Assembly (NCBI GenBank): GCA_947652605.1
Contig: OX393577.1
Location: 7,688,868-7,752,867, forward strand
Length of the DNA stretch: 64,000 bases
DNA from: Elmis aenea
Lineage: Eukaryota; Arthropoda; Insecta; Coleoptera; Elmidae
Reading direction: 5' to 3'
The first letter of the stretch is position 1, and each line of letters opens with the position of its first letter. The notes under the pieces were generated by a model. That model had not been told where the DNA came from. It did not search any database and was given only the letters and a program-made list of their open reading frames with translations. The position numbers and the translations under genes were made by a program. This document shows, piece after piece, positions 1 to 12,261 of the stretch.

Positions 1-375
1 CATATTTTTTCTGTTTCCGCGACCATGTCGTCTGCGAACATTAACACAGTTATGTTTATTTTTTTCTATTTTCCAGTTGCCTAGGTGAAACGGTCTCATT
101 TTTTGTTTTACTTCTTTAATTACCCCATCTATGACTACTAAGAAAAAAAATGGACTGAGCACGCATCCTTGTTTTAAGCCCTCTTTTATTTCAATCTCTA
201 CTGATTCGTCATTTTGAGTTCTTACAATATTTACCGGTTTTTCGTACATCGCTTTTATCAAGTCGATTGTTTCTATTTTTATTTCCTTCCTTCTTAGACC
301 CCTTCATACGTCTTTTCTTTTGATTTTATCAAATGCTGTTTCCAAGTCTATAAATAAGTATAAAGTATAAATATT
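1..375 (-). pseudogene. RTE-like LINE reverse transcriptase fragment
   Basis: Read on the minus strand, this is the palm of a non-LTR retrotransposon reverse transcriptase. In order I see a D-containing motif, FIDLETAFD (about 329-353), then GLKQGCVLS (155-180) and the catalytic FADDMV (21-38). Spacing and wording match RTE-type LINEs that are often annotated as endonuclease-reverse transcriptases. An in-frame TGA at about 304-306 breaks the frame, so it is a dead copy. It continues beyond the left edge of the window, so the 3' part of the element cannot be seen. The upstream (5') limit near 375 is where recognisable similarity ends, which suggests 5' truncation or decay. Clade assignment is by motif only. 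Confidence 0.8.
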
Positions 376-439
376 TTTTGAGATCGAAGAAACTACACCC
401 AGTTTTATCATTGTGGTTGTTTTATCCATCTGTGTAGAT

Positions 440-930
440 TACCAGATGGTTTCTCCATCTGCAGTGAACCATTTCCAGAAATGTTTGTTTGATTTCAAAG
501 GTAATTTTGGCATAGATAGAGATATATGTGTTTTATTAGGCTTAGGTGATAGGGGAAGCAAAACAATTGATTTGTTATTGCTCTCTACTATCGCTACCCC
601 GTTCTTTATTTACCAGTAGTATTTAGCTAACACGGTTGTTTGTTTTTATGGCCCAGTGTTTGACTGCTAGATTATAAATAAAAACCGCATGAATTTTGTC
701 TATGATCGGAATTTGAGTGGCTTTTCTTTGTGTAATATATTTTTCGCCAATAAGTTGTATTCTTATATGGAGGGGCATTATGGCTGATTCCACTCCCAGG
801 GCGTTTATTTGTGTGGCTATACTCAGACATTTGTTTTGTCATAGGTCTAATTTCTTTAAAGCGGATTTATTCGCTTCGCTGTATAAAAAGCAGCCATAGT
901 CTAGCCTTGTACCTTGTGCCCCATTGGAAT
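440..930 (-). pseudogene. Jockey/I-group LINE fragment (RT thumb to RNase H start)
   Basis: A long minus-strand frame from about 926 to 615 has the wording of the region after the RT domain in Jockey/R1-like LINEs: RLDYGC, then a segment like SEANKSALKKLDL, then PLHIRIQLIGEKYI. One in-frame TGA sits after KKLDL and a TAA ends the frame near 620. A second frame below about 600 has a weak resemblance to the linker before RNase H. It lies directly beside the RTE fragment at 1-375 but belongs to a different LINE lineage, so two separate insertions or a rearrangement are implied. No poly-A tail or target duplication was found. Confidence 0.65.
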
Positions 931-2007
931 TTTATGAATAATAGGTGTTGTTTTACAATGTTTTTTTTTCGTAGTCGGTTTACCCTATTAGGCAATGTTT
1001 TGTCATTGTTTCATTAGCGTCGCTGTTAGTCAAAATGAATGCACAGCAAAATAATAAAAGCCGACAAATAAAAAGTTTGTGTTGAAATGGAGAAGGGAGC
1101 AGTGGTGGGTAATATAGTAGTCAATTATTTGAGTACAGAATTTCGCTTGTACTTTGCTTTATTAAAATTTATTATCGGTAAAAATGGATGTAAAAGCCTA
1201 ATCACCAGCGACCCGCTTTCCTGTTACAAGACTGTTTTAGGAGAAAATGAAAAAATACGACAACTACCTATGTTACTCCCGCCCTTTACAAACTGTAGCA
1301 CATATACAACATTAAGCTCAGGCACAACAGGATAGGTAACCAGCAAGAACGGTGTTACATGCGGCACATGATATACGAACACCGGATTAAACCCCAAGGG
1401 GGGAGTTTAACACGACCCCGTATTAGTTATTAGCAACTGCGTTAGAGATGAGCATTACTTGCATACATGCATACATATTGCAGGTATTATGGCTGTCTGC
1501 TTGGTTATAGTCCATGGACAAGTAATTTCCCTGTAGTCATTAGTTATGTGCTTGTTTTATATTTATATTTTATGGCGGTGCACGTCTCGTAAAATCCAAG
1601 GACTGAAAATGCAACGCGGCTACCAAAAATATTCCGCATTTCAATTACAATATTCACGTGTAATAAATTTTTCACTCAGATCTTGTGCAGAGATATCGAT
1701 TCCAGTTTACTTCAGCCATGAGAAGTCGATTTTAGTCATTTTTGCGGATGTGAAAAAAATTATTTAGATATATCATCAGATTTATATGTTTGAGGGCCTA
1801 GAATCAGCTTTAATATTTTACGCGTCAGTGCACACATATGTGGCACTATTTGGCAAATAAGGTTTCCTTACTTACGCAATTTGGCGAATGCAAACTTTTT
1901 AGTTTGCTTCCGAAGTTAAAAGTACCAACGATTCTACTGGAAAAACAGTTCTTGAGAGTTCACTAGGAACGTGCCACCAAAAAATAGCCTCCAAGAAACA
2001 TGTTTCA
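931..2007. other. No gene seen
   Basis: Unassigned AT-rich DNA. The only local structure is a short catacatg-type microsatellite near 1457-1485. Short open frames here have no recognisable domain. Confidence 0.6.
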
Positions 2008-2015
2008 CTTTCAAC

Positions 2016-3263
2016 CAGGGTTGAGCAGATTTAAATCAATTGATTTAAATCACGATTTAAATCATGATTTAAAACAATTGATTTTTTTAAAAAATCATTG
2101 ATTTAAATCACGATTTAAATCAAGTGATTTTTTTTTTAATCATCAATTTAAATCACTGATTATATGAGTACAATATAATATTTATAATAAAATAAAATCT
2201 TATTACTATTAGTAATTAAATACACGAAATGGTGAATAAATCATATCAATTTGCACTTGTAAAGTAATATTCATTGTGGAAAGGCAATAATTTAAAAATA
2301 AAAGACAAATTTTTGACGTTAGCGAAGTAAACAGTCAGTTTTTTCGATTTCTACGGCACTCTATTTGCTTCAATAACGATTTGAAGAAAAATGTCGAATA
2401 TCTCGAAAAGTATATGAGTTTTGGGTATAGGACACACTTAACAAAAAATGAAGCTCTCTTAAAGACGAATTCGATGACATAAAAAAAAATATAGGGGTTT
2501 GCTTTTGAAAAAATCGAGTTACAAGCTTTTGAAAATCATGGAAGTTGCCACCTATTTATGAACACCCCTACCCCTGTATGTGTGATTCAAATTTTTTCAT
2601 ATCGAGCGAACAGAGCAATGTTTTCTGCATGTCCATACCAAATAACAACTCTGTACTTCAAAATAACTTGAGGAGAATTTTTTAAATAAAGACTTAAAAC
2701 CTTGAAAAATTTTTAATTATTATTTTTTTTTGACAACGCCGTATGAAAACCTGTAGTATTTTATATTGATATAAAGCTAAAATTAAGGCGGTCAAAAATA
2801 TTAAATAAAAAATGGGGTGTTGTATTTGAAATATAAAAGTTGGTATTAGTTCCAGAGAGGTGACTCACCCTGTATATTTGAAAATATTTTTATCGTGTTC
2901 GGAAGAAAAAACTGTATAAAATGGCGTTTGAATCAACTTTCTATCTCAAGCCGTTCAGCCACAATCGACCCATCCCGCACTTAAGACACCCTGTATATAA
3001 TTAATTAAACATCACCATTTGGCACTGATTTTTTAATTTTTTTTTATCGTTATATTTAATTTTTCATTTTGACAAAAATTCACCACTGAATTAAATATAT
3101 TGGTTATTAAATATATTAGCACAAAACAGAAATAGCATGTGAACATGTCACAAAATTCGATTATATGGTATATTTGATTTAAATAAAAAAAATCTGATTT
3201 ACCTAAATCAAATAAATCGATTTTTTTGATTTTTTAAAAAAATCATGATTTTTATCCACCCTG
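2016..3263. mobile_element. hAT-type non-autonomous element, copy 1
   Basis: The 1,248-bp element starts CAGGGTTGAGCAGATTTAAA and ends with the reverse complement of CAGGGTGGATAAAAATCATG. It is flanked by a perfect 8-bp duplication, CTTTCAAC at 2008-2015 and 3264-3271. An 8-bp duplication and CAG-type ends are the mark of the hAT superfamily. Both ends carry runs of an ATTTAAATC palindrome (2027-2155 and 3172-3250). There is no transposase. The middle (about 2203-2998) is not hAT-specific: it matches one arm of the fold-back element at 37418-39264, including that element's CCCTGTA terminus. Confidence 0.85.
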
Positions 3264-3271
3264 CTTTCAAC

Positions 3272-5276
3272 GGACCCCAAGAGATACTGATTTAAAAAAA
3301 ACGTTTATTTAGTATATCTACCGGTCACAGAAAGACAATGAGTATTTTCTAGAGTTAGCAATTAACCAACGGTTGATCTTACGAACTTTTACTGCTAACT
3401 TTGTTTGATAACATTATGTAAATAAAGTTTGGATTGCGTTTGCAAAATCTTGTACGTCTTGTCGAATTTTTGCATAAAATGCATAAAGTACATAATACAA
3501 AATTGCTGCACATAACAGATATGTTAATGTTGTTGTAGCTATTGTTAAAAAAAAAGGTTAACACTATTGAAAACTCTAAGGTTTTGTATTATTAATGTTC
3601 AAAGATTATTTCCACGAAATACACACAACGTTTTTTTTCTATAAAGGCAAGGTATTGTAAAAAACAGTTTTTCTTGCAATATTTAATAAACTGTTAAAGT
3701 ACCTACTTTAAGGAGCAATTTGAGAAAACATCGTCGCAATAAAACGTTGTTGTTGTATTAATAGACCCAATTTTGTTACAAAAGTAATTCGAAATGGGTA
3801 GAATATCATTTTATTGCTCAGGCCACGTGGCATCTAAGATCTTTTAATGTTAACGAGTTTTTTTTAAATCACAATATAACGCGGGTTGGTTATTTAGTTC
3901 CGAAGTGCACTACGTATTAAAAAAATAATTGTCCTAATACCACAAACTGCAGTTGTATGAGCATTGCTGGTAGCTACATTCTAGAAGAATTCCCATGTTA
4001 AACAGCTGCACACTAGGGTACAGTGCAATATGGTTGCAATAAAAGTTTCCATAGATGCGCACATAAATTGGTATTATTAGAATGGCAGAAAATTTCAGAT
4101 GCATAAAATTTAGTATCCTATATATTACTATAACATTTATATACAGCGCAGACAAGTTAACGCCCGTGGGTAATTATCTTGTTATAACATGTGTCACAGG
4201 ACCACTAAATATATGGTCTTTATTAGAAAAGGTTCTTAACATTCATAAACTAAACGATATTCATAATTTACCTGGACATAATTAATTGTTTTGGCAACAA
4301 ACGCTAGTTAGTCCATTTGCACATCTCATAAATTCTATATTTGAGACACAAATTTGCACATTAATTAAACAAAACTGAAAACAAATAAATTACATCGTGT
4401 CCGCAATTACTATAAACAACATTTGGTAACTGTTATGATGTTCCTAACACCAACTAAGTGAATGCACGTTTTCCAAAACAAAAAATACCTTATTTATAAT
4501 AAACAAAAGTATATTAATTATATTAATTAATCAGATACGTATTGTTTGGAAATAGCTTCTTTATCAGAATATATAGCTATCTGTTCATATTACTCCATAA
4601 TTATAACGAGAAAGTTTAAGAATTAATATGATAATAATTCAAAAATGCTAGGAAATTATTTTTGGTACACTATAAGTAAATCTATACCATAAGTAAACAG
4701 TAATTCAGAAATTACTCCAGTTTATTTAACCTATAAACAAGTTAAAAAGCAAAATATTTGCTAAATTCTTTGGATATTTAATGTTTAGAATAACTTTAAT
4801 GATAATTATAATTAAAAGTAAAACACCCTCTGATATTAAATAGTACCTAATAATTACATAATTTAAATACTAAATTAAATAAACTTAGTTTTTTAGGGTA
4901 ATAAAAGTAGAAATTACTATTTTTTAAAAAAATATTTCGTCAAAATAATCAAAAGTTTTTTTTTTGCAAAATAAAATTAGCATTAAAATTGTATACAACC
5001 AATTTTTTTTTACATATTTAATATTGAGCAGCATGTAGGTCTAATAAATTGTTACTGGTAATTTGTATTAAATTGCCTTTAAAAATATCTAATTTCAATT
5101 ATTAAAAAATCAATTGTCTTATTCTTAAAAAAAACCTTATCTTGAAGAATATCTCTACAAGTTTTGAGACTCTCGTTGCTTCGCCAGGAGATTATTTCCT
5201 AATTTCCTTATTTGCTTACTGATGAAGAGACAAGATTTTTGAAACTAGTATAGTTTGTTTAAAAAGCATCTTACAG
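3272..5276. other. No gene seen
   Basis: Very AT-rich DNA with homopolymer runs. Short frames on both strands are low-complexity and have no domain. Confidence 0.6.
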
Positions 5277-5981
5277 GGGAAGGTCACTATATGTTGTCGC
5301 TAGAATCTGATCAAAGTTTATTGCATCAAGAACATCAAAAATAAATGTTTTGCAGAGTTAAACGTGCCACTGGCCATTTTCTTAGGAAAAATAAGGGAAA
5401 AAGTGAAAAGTTGAATAATAAATGTAATTTTTGCGATCGCGTGGGATTTAAAACCCTCAAAGATAAAATCGAAATTCTACTATTTACCAATGCGCGCATC
5501 CTTTGCAAGTAAAATGGTGCAAAGTTTTTGAAAAAATCCCAAACGGTTCCGGAGAAAAACGCGAGGCCCTTGAAAAAACAGTTTTCTTTTGTGTTAAATG
5601 CTTATGCAAGTGGCATAGATTTAGTTATACAGATATACCACAACTTCTCAATTCATAGCGCTTTTACAGGGGTTTCGTTTTTGACGTTTTCCTCCGGAAA
5701 CGTTCAAGGTTTTTTCAAAACCTTTGCACCATTTTACTTGCAAAGGATGCTCGCATTGGTAAATAGAAGAATTTCGATTTTGTCTCTGACGTTTTCATGG
5801 CCAACGCGATCGCAAAAATTACCTTTATTCTTTATTATTCAACTTTTCAGTTTTTCGCCGATTTTTCCTATGGAAATGGCCAGTGGCACGTATAACCCTG
5901 CAAAAAAATTATTTTTGGTGTTTTTGATGCAATAAACACAGCTTAATCAGATTCTAGGTCCAACATATCGTGAACTTTCCT
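5277..5981. mobile_element. Fold-back (palindromic) element, about 705 bp
   Basis: Two arms of about 290 bp (5277-5565 and 5690-5981) are imperfect reverse complements around a spacer of about 120 bp. Anchors that pair: CTATATGTTG with CAACATATCG at the tips, GCCACTGGCCATT with AATGGCCAGTGGC, GCGATCGC in both arms, and TTACTTGCAAAGGATG with its complement. No coding region is plausible; the 135-residue frame that crosses it is an accident of the palindrome. It is probably a MITE or fold-back element; I could not find a convincing target duplication. Confidence 0.75.
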
Positions 5982-7251
5982 TGTTAGAAATAAAACAATA
6001 ATTGTTTAATTAAATTTTTAGATATTTATATAGTATTTATTCCCTAAAATAATTAAAAGATAGATTTTAATTTTGTACTTATTAATGTGTTGGTTATAAA
6101 TATATTAAATTTGTTAAAACATCTCAAATTACTACACCATTAATTAATTATTAAAATTACCGGTGTGCACATGATTAACGCATTACTGAATTAAATAATT
6201 TTACCGGTAAGGTGTTGAAAAGTAGTAGGTTCCTATTTTTTAATACTAAATTGTACGTCCAATTCCACTCCCCTATATTAAAACGTTCTTAAAATATTAA
6301 ATTAAAAAACTGAATATCAGCCCTTCTCGCAAGGGAGTGTTAATTTCTTTAGAACACGTGTTCATGTAACTTTTTTTATATCAAACTAGAATCAACTTCT
6401 GAAGTTTGTTGGTACAAATCTTAGATACTGTATTTTTTTAAAAATCACATTACCTCCGTTTTGTTACAATCTGTATCTGTTCGTTAAAAAATTCACTTTT
6501 GCGTCACCTTTACTTACCACTTATCACTTCAAATTACAATACAAAAAAGTAGCTTTGGAATTTAAATCATACATTTTAATGTTAAGCGATAAAACCAGTA
6601 TTTTAATTTACTAACATAAAAGTACTAGTTTGTTAACACATTTATGTTTAAATCAAATAACCTCGTAAACAAAAAGAAACATAAAACAAATGACGAAATG
6701 ACTTAAGTTTGTATATTCCAATTTTCGATTGTTTAATGGCGTAATAAACATTCGAGGATCAAGTAAATAAAACTGACCTCTTAAGCGTTAATCCATTCCT
6801 TTTTCAGTTTTTGATTAGCTAATAGAGTCATAAAGATTTGATGGTTTTAGTGCACATAAACTTCACAACATAATTAACAAGTGATTATAGCTTGTTACCA
6901 GGAAGCCTAAGTTGGTCGAACACTTGCATTCTGACCGGATTATTGTTATCAGTCGCCAACCGGGTCGGATCGTAATGTTTCATTGTTCCACTCGCATCGG
7001 CTACGTCCAAGTTGTCATTGTGTTTTAGCTTCGTGCTGACCGCTTATTTGACCAATGTGAAAAGACAGACTAATATGGTTTACTAATGCTATCCATCGCT
7101 ATAAATAAACCTATCATAACATTTCCAACAACTATTCAATTAGAAGCTAAAGTGGTTAATTGTTATTCAGTTTGTTTCTAAGACCGACATAAAAGCAACT
7201 TCAACCATGGCTTTTTGACATAAAGTGTTTTTATGATAAATCGATTATTAC
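5982..7251. other. No gene seen
   Basis: AT-rich DNA with no recognisable reading frame, RNA gene or repeat family. A slightly less AT-rich patch lies at 6900-7060. Confidence 0.55.
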
Positions 7252-7254
7252 ATG

Positions 7255-7685
7255 AGGTTTGTTCCAACAAATGTACAATCCGATGAACGATCAGCAAAAT
7301 GCGCAGTATCTATATCGCGTTCCAGCACGCTCGCTGGTAGTTCATAGTTAGTTCACTGTTCCAGCAGTTATTGGATAAATTCATAAACTAGTTTGTGGAA
7401 GGTACAAACAGTACATGAACGAAGGCAGAACTATCGCTGGATTTTTACACGCATGCGCTGTTTACACCTAACATGGCTTCTGGTTATGCATACATCGCCC
7501 TCTTAATCCCAAGTTTTCTTAAGGTGTTTACTCTTGCTAGGCTTCAATTTCTATGAACCCAATCAACCCAAATGTTATTTATAGTTTGGCCAGTCGTAAA
7601 AGCGTTCCGGCGGCGATGCATGTGCACTAACCAGTTCATGTATCAGTACGTGAATTAGTTTAAAATGCACTGCTGGAACAAACCT
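7255..7685. mobile_element. 431-bp MITE with AGGTTTGTTCCARCA ends
   Basis: The left end reads AGGTTTGTTCCAACA and the right end is the reverse complement of AGGTTTGTTCCAGCA. The element is flanked by ATG at 7252-7254 and 7686-7688, a 3-bp duplication. A related, left-truncated copy lies at 41640-41889: both share a TTCTTAAGGTGTTTAC segment and a GGCCAGTCGTAAAAGCGTT segment. It encodes nothing. A 3-bp duplication would fit PIF/Harbinger-type mobilisation, but its termini differ from the Harbinger element at 34878. Confidence 0.7.
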
Positions 7686-7688
7686 ATG

Positions 7689-9604
7689 ATTATTTAGTTG
7701 CTTTCAACAAGGAAAATTATTTAACTGTTAAATAATGTAATGATATGGAACACGACTGCTTATGTAGCCAAATCGATGTACCTACTGGGACATGACTGCA
7801 TTTACAGCGCTCATTTTTTTCGAAAAATGCAATGATATTAATTTTTACATATTGCACATGTATTTTGAGTGTGAAATGAGTAAAATGACTTCAAAAAATA
7901 AAGTGCAATTTTTGTAAGCCATAGTAAAATCGCACTGTCCGCGAAGGTGTTAAATATCAAGTAAAATTTAAAAAAAAACATTTTGTTTACATTAAAATGT
8001 GCATTTATTTATTCAAATTTATTTTACTTATATTGGTATTTTACAAAATAATAATAGTACATTAATCCCTCTATTTACGCAAAGAATTTTTTCCACAAAA
8101 ACTGCTCGCAAACGAAAATCGCCCGAATGGAGCTACGAAAAGCATGTTTAAAATAGAGATCTGGTCCATATTATCTTATAAGCAAATATTATACTTCTGC
8201 TGAGCTACAAAAATTTTAACTTGAGTGTTTTTTTAATTATAAGTTGCTTTATATAGTAATACTTTGTTCTTCGCCTGTTAATGAACGTCCTAATATATTA
8301 TTTATTCATCCATTGAATTCATTGATCTGACACATTTAATAGTTCTATGGTTAAGACCCATAGTAATTTTATCTTTTTTATAATGTTAGGCCACTAATCC
8401 CAGCACAAGGACAACTTATATATAGTCGGCGTTGCTTTTATTGCCACAACCCGTGTAAGTTGTAAGACGAGATGAAAATCGGTCACGGTTAGTCTTTCAT
8501 TTTTGGGTTTTCTTGTTAGTATCGATTTCGCGGTTTTTTACGTGTTCTGCTAGTCTAAAGGAAGAACTTACGACAAAATGAACATGCGTCCATCTTTGTT
8601 GTAACAACTGACACAAGATTATGTAATTATAACCAATTCCAATTCCGCGAGTAAATTTAACGATACATTATTGACGGGTAATTTTTGCGAATTCTGTTGC
8701 GTTGAATCGATTACTGAAAAAAAAATTAAACTCAACATGATCTTACAGTAGCTTTATTAATTATTACTGACTTTAACATGAAACTTGGCTCAAATAAGCA
8801 GATGTGTGAACATCAAAATAATTTAAAAAGTGTGCTGATTGTAATGTTAGTAAAATATATTTAAATTTAACGAGGATTGCATGAAAAATCTCCGGCCTAG
8901 CCTATGGAGGGCACCAATTTTAATAGATTTTTTACGGCCCTTACAATATTATCTAATAAAACTTCTCTTTTTGTTACATGCTGATTTAGTTTAGGTTTTG
9001 TATAACATGTTTCGTTCATTCGGAACTATCTTCACCTTTGCTATCTTTAAGAGCACCGTGTTTTATTGCAGTATAGGTCGACGAAACAAAATAGGCGACT
9101 TGGATGCGCAAAATGTGATAAAGAGGCAATGGTTGGGTAACAACAGAGTTAAAACAAAATAAGTTTTTAATTGGTTTTTTAACCCTCCGTTACAAAAATA
9201 TCCTTTGCCTATCATTCATGCTTCAACCGCCAAAATAGTTTTGTCGACTTGTGTAATGGCGCCTAAAGATAACGCTTACAATTATGAATGCAATGATAGT
9301 ACCATGATAAAAGTTGAATTAATTTTCAATTACCCTAAAACCACGTACAAAAAGAGGAACAAATTTAATTTAAATACTGAACTGATTTACCTACTTTGAC
9401 TGAATATGCAGACGTGTCCCAGTATCATTCCAAAATGACTGCATATGCAGCCGCTGTCCGCGAAGGTGTTAAGAGAGACGCCACCCCTGTATCCTAAATT
9501 TTGAATTTATCATTTTGATCCCTGTACGTTTTACCATAGTTGTGAAATTAACAAAATGATGCAAAGTATAAATATTTCGTTTTTAGAACTAATTTTTTAA
9601 TCCA
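7689..9604. other. No gene; two piggyBac-like end sequences
   Basis: No coding region. The sequence CTGTCCGCGAAGGTGTTAA occurs at 7935-7953 and again at 9454-9472. Both copies run into TTAA and are preceded at different distances by a GACTGCAT motif, as expected for right ends of piggyBac-type elements. No matching left end was found for either. Confidence 0.5.
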
Positions 9605-9613
9605 GTTTTTTTT

Positions 9614-11470
9614 CAGGGTTGAGCAGATTTAAATCAATTGATTTAAATTACGATTTAAATCAAGTGATTTAAAAAAAAAATCATCGATTTAAATCAATGA
9701 TTTTTTTAAAAAAATCACTTGGTTTAAATCATGATTTAAATCGTGATTTAAATCGTGATTTAAATCAATTGATTTAAATTACGATTTAAATCAAGTGATT
9801 TAAAAAAAAATCATCGATTTAAATCAAGTGATTTTCTTTTAAATCAAGTGATTTTCTTTTAACCCCTTACTGCATGACTTTTTAAATTTTCAAATAAATT
9901 TTTTTAAATGTGTTCAATATATTACAGAATGCTAAAAAAATGTTAAAAAAATGTTATTTTTATTTTAAGACGAAATTTTTTACCTTTTCTGTTTTTTTTT
10001 CTAATATGTTATACCATGCATATATACTGCATACATAATTTTTATTCATAAAAATTAAATGATTTGGCACAAAGGATTTAGACGTTATTATAGTAAAAAA
10101 AAATTACACGTCGAATTTATAATGTAAATAAATAAAATGCAATAACATAAATTTACCCAATTTGCATAAATGGCGGTAGTAGGCGGGAAATGTTAAGCTC
10201 TTTGACGTTTTTTAATGTATATTTTCTGTAGTTCAACATAGATGGCGCAATTTTTCAAATATTACACGTGAAACTGTATATTATTAGTATAGTACACTGT
10301 AGAAGGCGCTACTATATGAGAACTATGACTAATATCGCTTTATATGGTACGTATCATATCTGATACAATATGCGGTAAGGGGTTAAATCATAAATTTAAA
10401 TCACTGATTATACGAGTACAATATAATATTTATAATAAAACAAAATTGTATTACTATTAGTAATTAAATACACGAAATGGTGAATAAACCATATCAATTT
10501 GCTCTTGTAAAGTAATATTCATTGAAGAAAGGCAATAATTCAAAACATAAATGACAAGTTTTTGACGTTAGCGAAGTAAACAGTCAGCTCTTTCGATTTC
10601 CACGGCACTCTATTTGCTTCAAAAACGATTTGAAGAAAATGTCGAATATCTCGAAAAGTATGAGTTTTGGATATACGACACACTTAACAAAAAATGAAGC
10701 TTTCTTAAAGACGAATTCGATGACATAAAAAAATATAGGGGTTTGCATTTGAAAAAATCGAGTTACAAGCTTTTGACAATCATGGAACTTGCCACCTATT
10801 TATGAACACATCTACCCCTGTATGTGAGATTCAAATTTTTTCATATCGAGCGAACAGAGCAATGTTTGCTGCATGTGCATACCAAATTACAACTCTGTAC
10901 TTCAAAATAACTTGAGGAGAATTCTTTAAATAAAGACTTAAAAGCTTAAAAAATTTTGAAAATTATTTATTTTTTGATAACGCCGTATAAAAACCTGTAG
11001 TATTTTATATTGTTGCAAAGCTAAAATTAAGGCGGTTAAAAATATTAGATAAAAAATGGGGTGTTGTATTTGAAATATAAAAGTTGCTATTAGTTCCAGA
11101 GAGGTGACTCAACCTGTATATTTGACAATATTTTTATCGTGTTCGGAAGAAAAAACTGTATAAAATGGCGTTTGAATCAACTTTATATCTCAAGCCGTTT
11201 AGCCACAATCGACCGATCCCGCACTAATGACACCCTGTATATAATTAATTAAATATCATTATCTATATTTAATTTTCATTTTGACAAAAACTTTATTAAT
11301 TATATTGGTTATTAAATATATTAGCACAAAACAAAAATAGCATGTGAATATGTCACAAAATTCGATTATGTGGTACCTACATTTGATTTAAATCAAAAAA
11401 ATCTGATTTAAATCAAATAAATCGATTTTTTTGATTTAAAAAAAAAAAATCATGATTTTTATCCACCCTG
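9614..11470. mobile_element. hAT-type non-autonomous element, copy 2 (with nested insertion)
   Basis: Second copy of the element at 2016-3263, with the same ends (CAGGGTTGAGCAGATTTAAA and its partner CCACCCTG). It is flanked by GTTTTTTT (11471-11478) and a matching run with one extra T at 9605-9613. ATTTAAATC palindromes are even longer here (9624-9850). A 520-bp piggyBac-type MITE interrupts it at 9863-10382. After that, 10387-11240 repeats the same fold-back-arm module found in copy 1, so the module was already present before the two copies separated. Confidence 0.85.
9863..10382. mobile_element. piggyBac-type MITE nested in hAT copy 2
   Basis: The ends are CCCCTTACTGCAT and the reverse complement of CCCCTTACCGCAT, each flanked by TTAA (9859-9862 and 10383-10386). 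A TTAA target and CCC-type termini are characteristic of the piggyBac superfamily. The 520-bp interior is AT-rich and non-coding. Its termini differ from those of the piggyBac element at 58823-60623, so it belongs to another family. Confidence 0.8.
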
Positions 11471-11478
11471 GTTTTTTT

Positions 11479-12260
11479 ACATATGATTGAGTCGCTAAAA
11501 TTATTTCTTGAAAAAATCTAATACTTAAATTATAATTGGTGCTCTAAATTCTGTAACAGCTAATTAACCGTATAATTTTTGCCAACAAGTACGCTCCAAC
11601 GCTGACATAATTAGGAAATTTCCACGTTCGTCGTTCGTCTAAGTCCGAGTTAAACTTTAATTGGATCCAGTGTAAATATTTCCTCTCACAACACTCGGGA
11701 TAAAAGGCAGACATATTCCCGAGCATCCACTAAGCCAAACTCTCCTGAATACTCAATGCGCGATGTGACCCGTGTCCAACGGTGTCCAGCAATCTTCAGC
11801 GCCATCCATTATTCAGCGGCGCTAGAAGACTGCCAAGAAGCCATCGCGTCCGGCGACAGCGTGTCACCACCCCGCCTGGGGCCGACAAATGTATCCCTAG
11901 TCCAGCCTGACCCTTGGGGCTTAGTAACGTTATCAGTGGTGGCTCGTTTTTTTCAGAGTATTTCTTTTACAAAAATACACGTCGGCTTTAAAATAAATCT
12001 TGCCGCGGTTCAATTTTATTGTAAATGTTTTTATTTATGTATTATTCGCTATATTAATTGTAAAAATTAATTTTTAATTACTGAAACTATTACAAGCAAT
12101 CATTGGTTGTGATTATATCAAGTGAAGGAATACTGTACTTTTAATTATATGTATTTACGATAATAGTAAGCGAAAGATAAGGTTAGGCGACGATTATTGC
12201 CGCGAAGATGGCCCCCTTTCGGGTTCCTGTACTGGTCTATTGTACCCTCTGGTGATAGCC
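11479..12260. other. Unassigned, with a GC-richer patch at 11560-11960
   Basis: A patch at about 11560-11960 is clearly less AT-rich than its surroundings and has open frames on both strands (plus 11756-12070, minus 11544-11726). Neither has a recognisable domain. It might be old coding or regulatory DNA; I cannot tell. Confidence 0.3.
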
Positions 12261-12261
12261 C

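Noticed and set aside
2027..2155. CRISPR-like regular repeats (ATTTAAATC)
   Set aside because: The units are overlapping short palindromes without spacers and sit at the ends of a hAT-type element.
5528..5935. 135-codon plus-strand frame
   Set aside because: It lies across the fold-back palindrome 5277-5981; the frame is a by-product of the inverted arms and has no domain.
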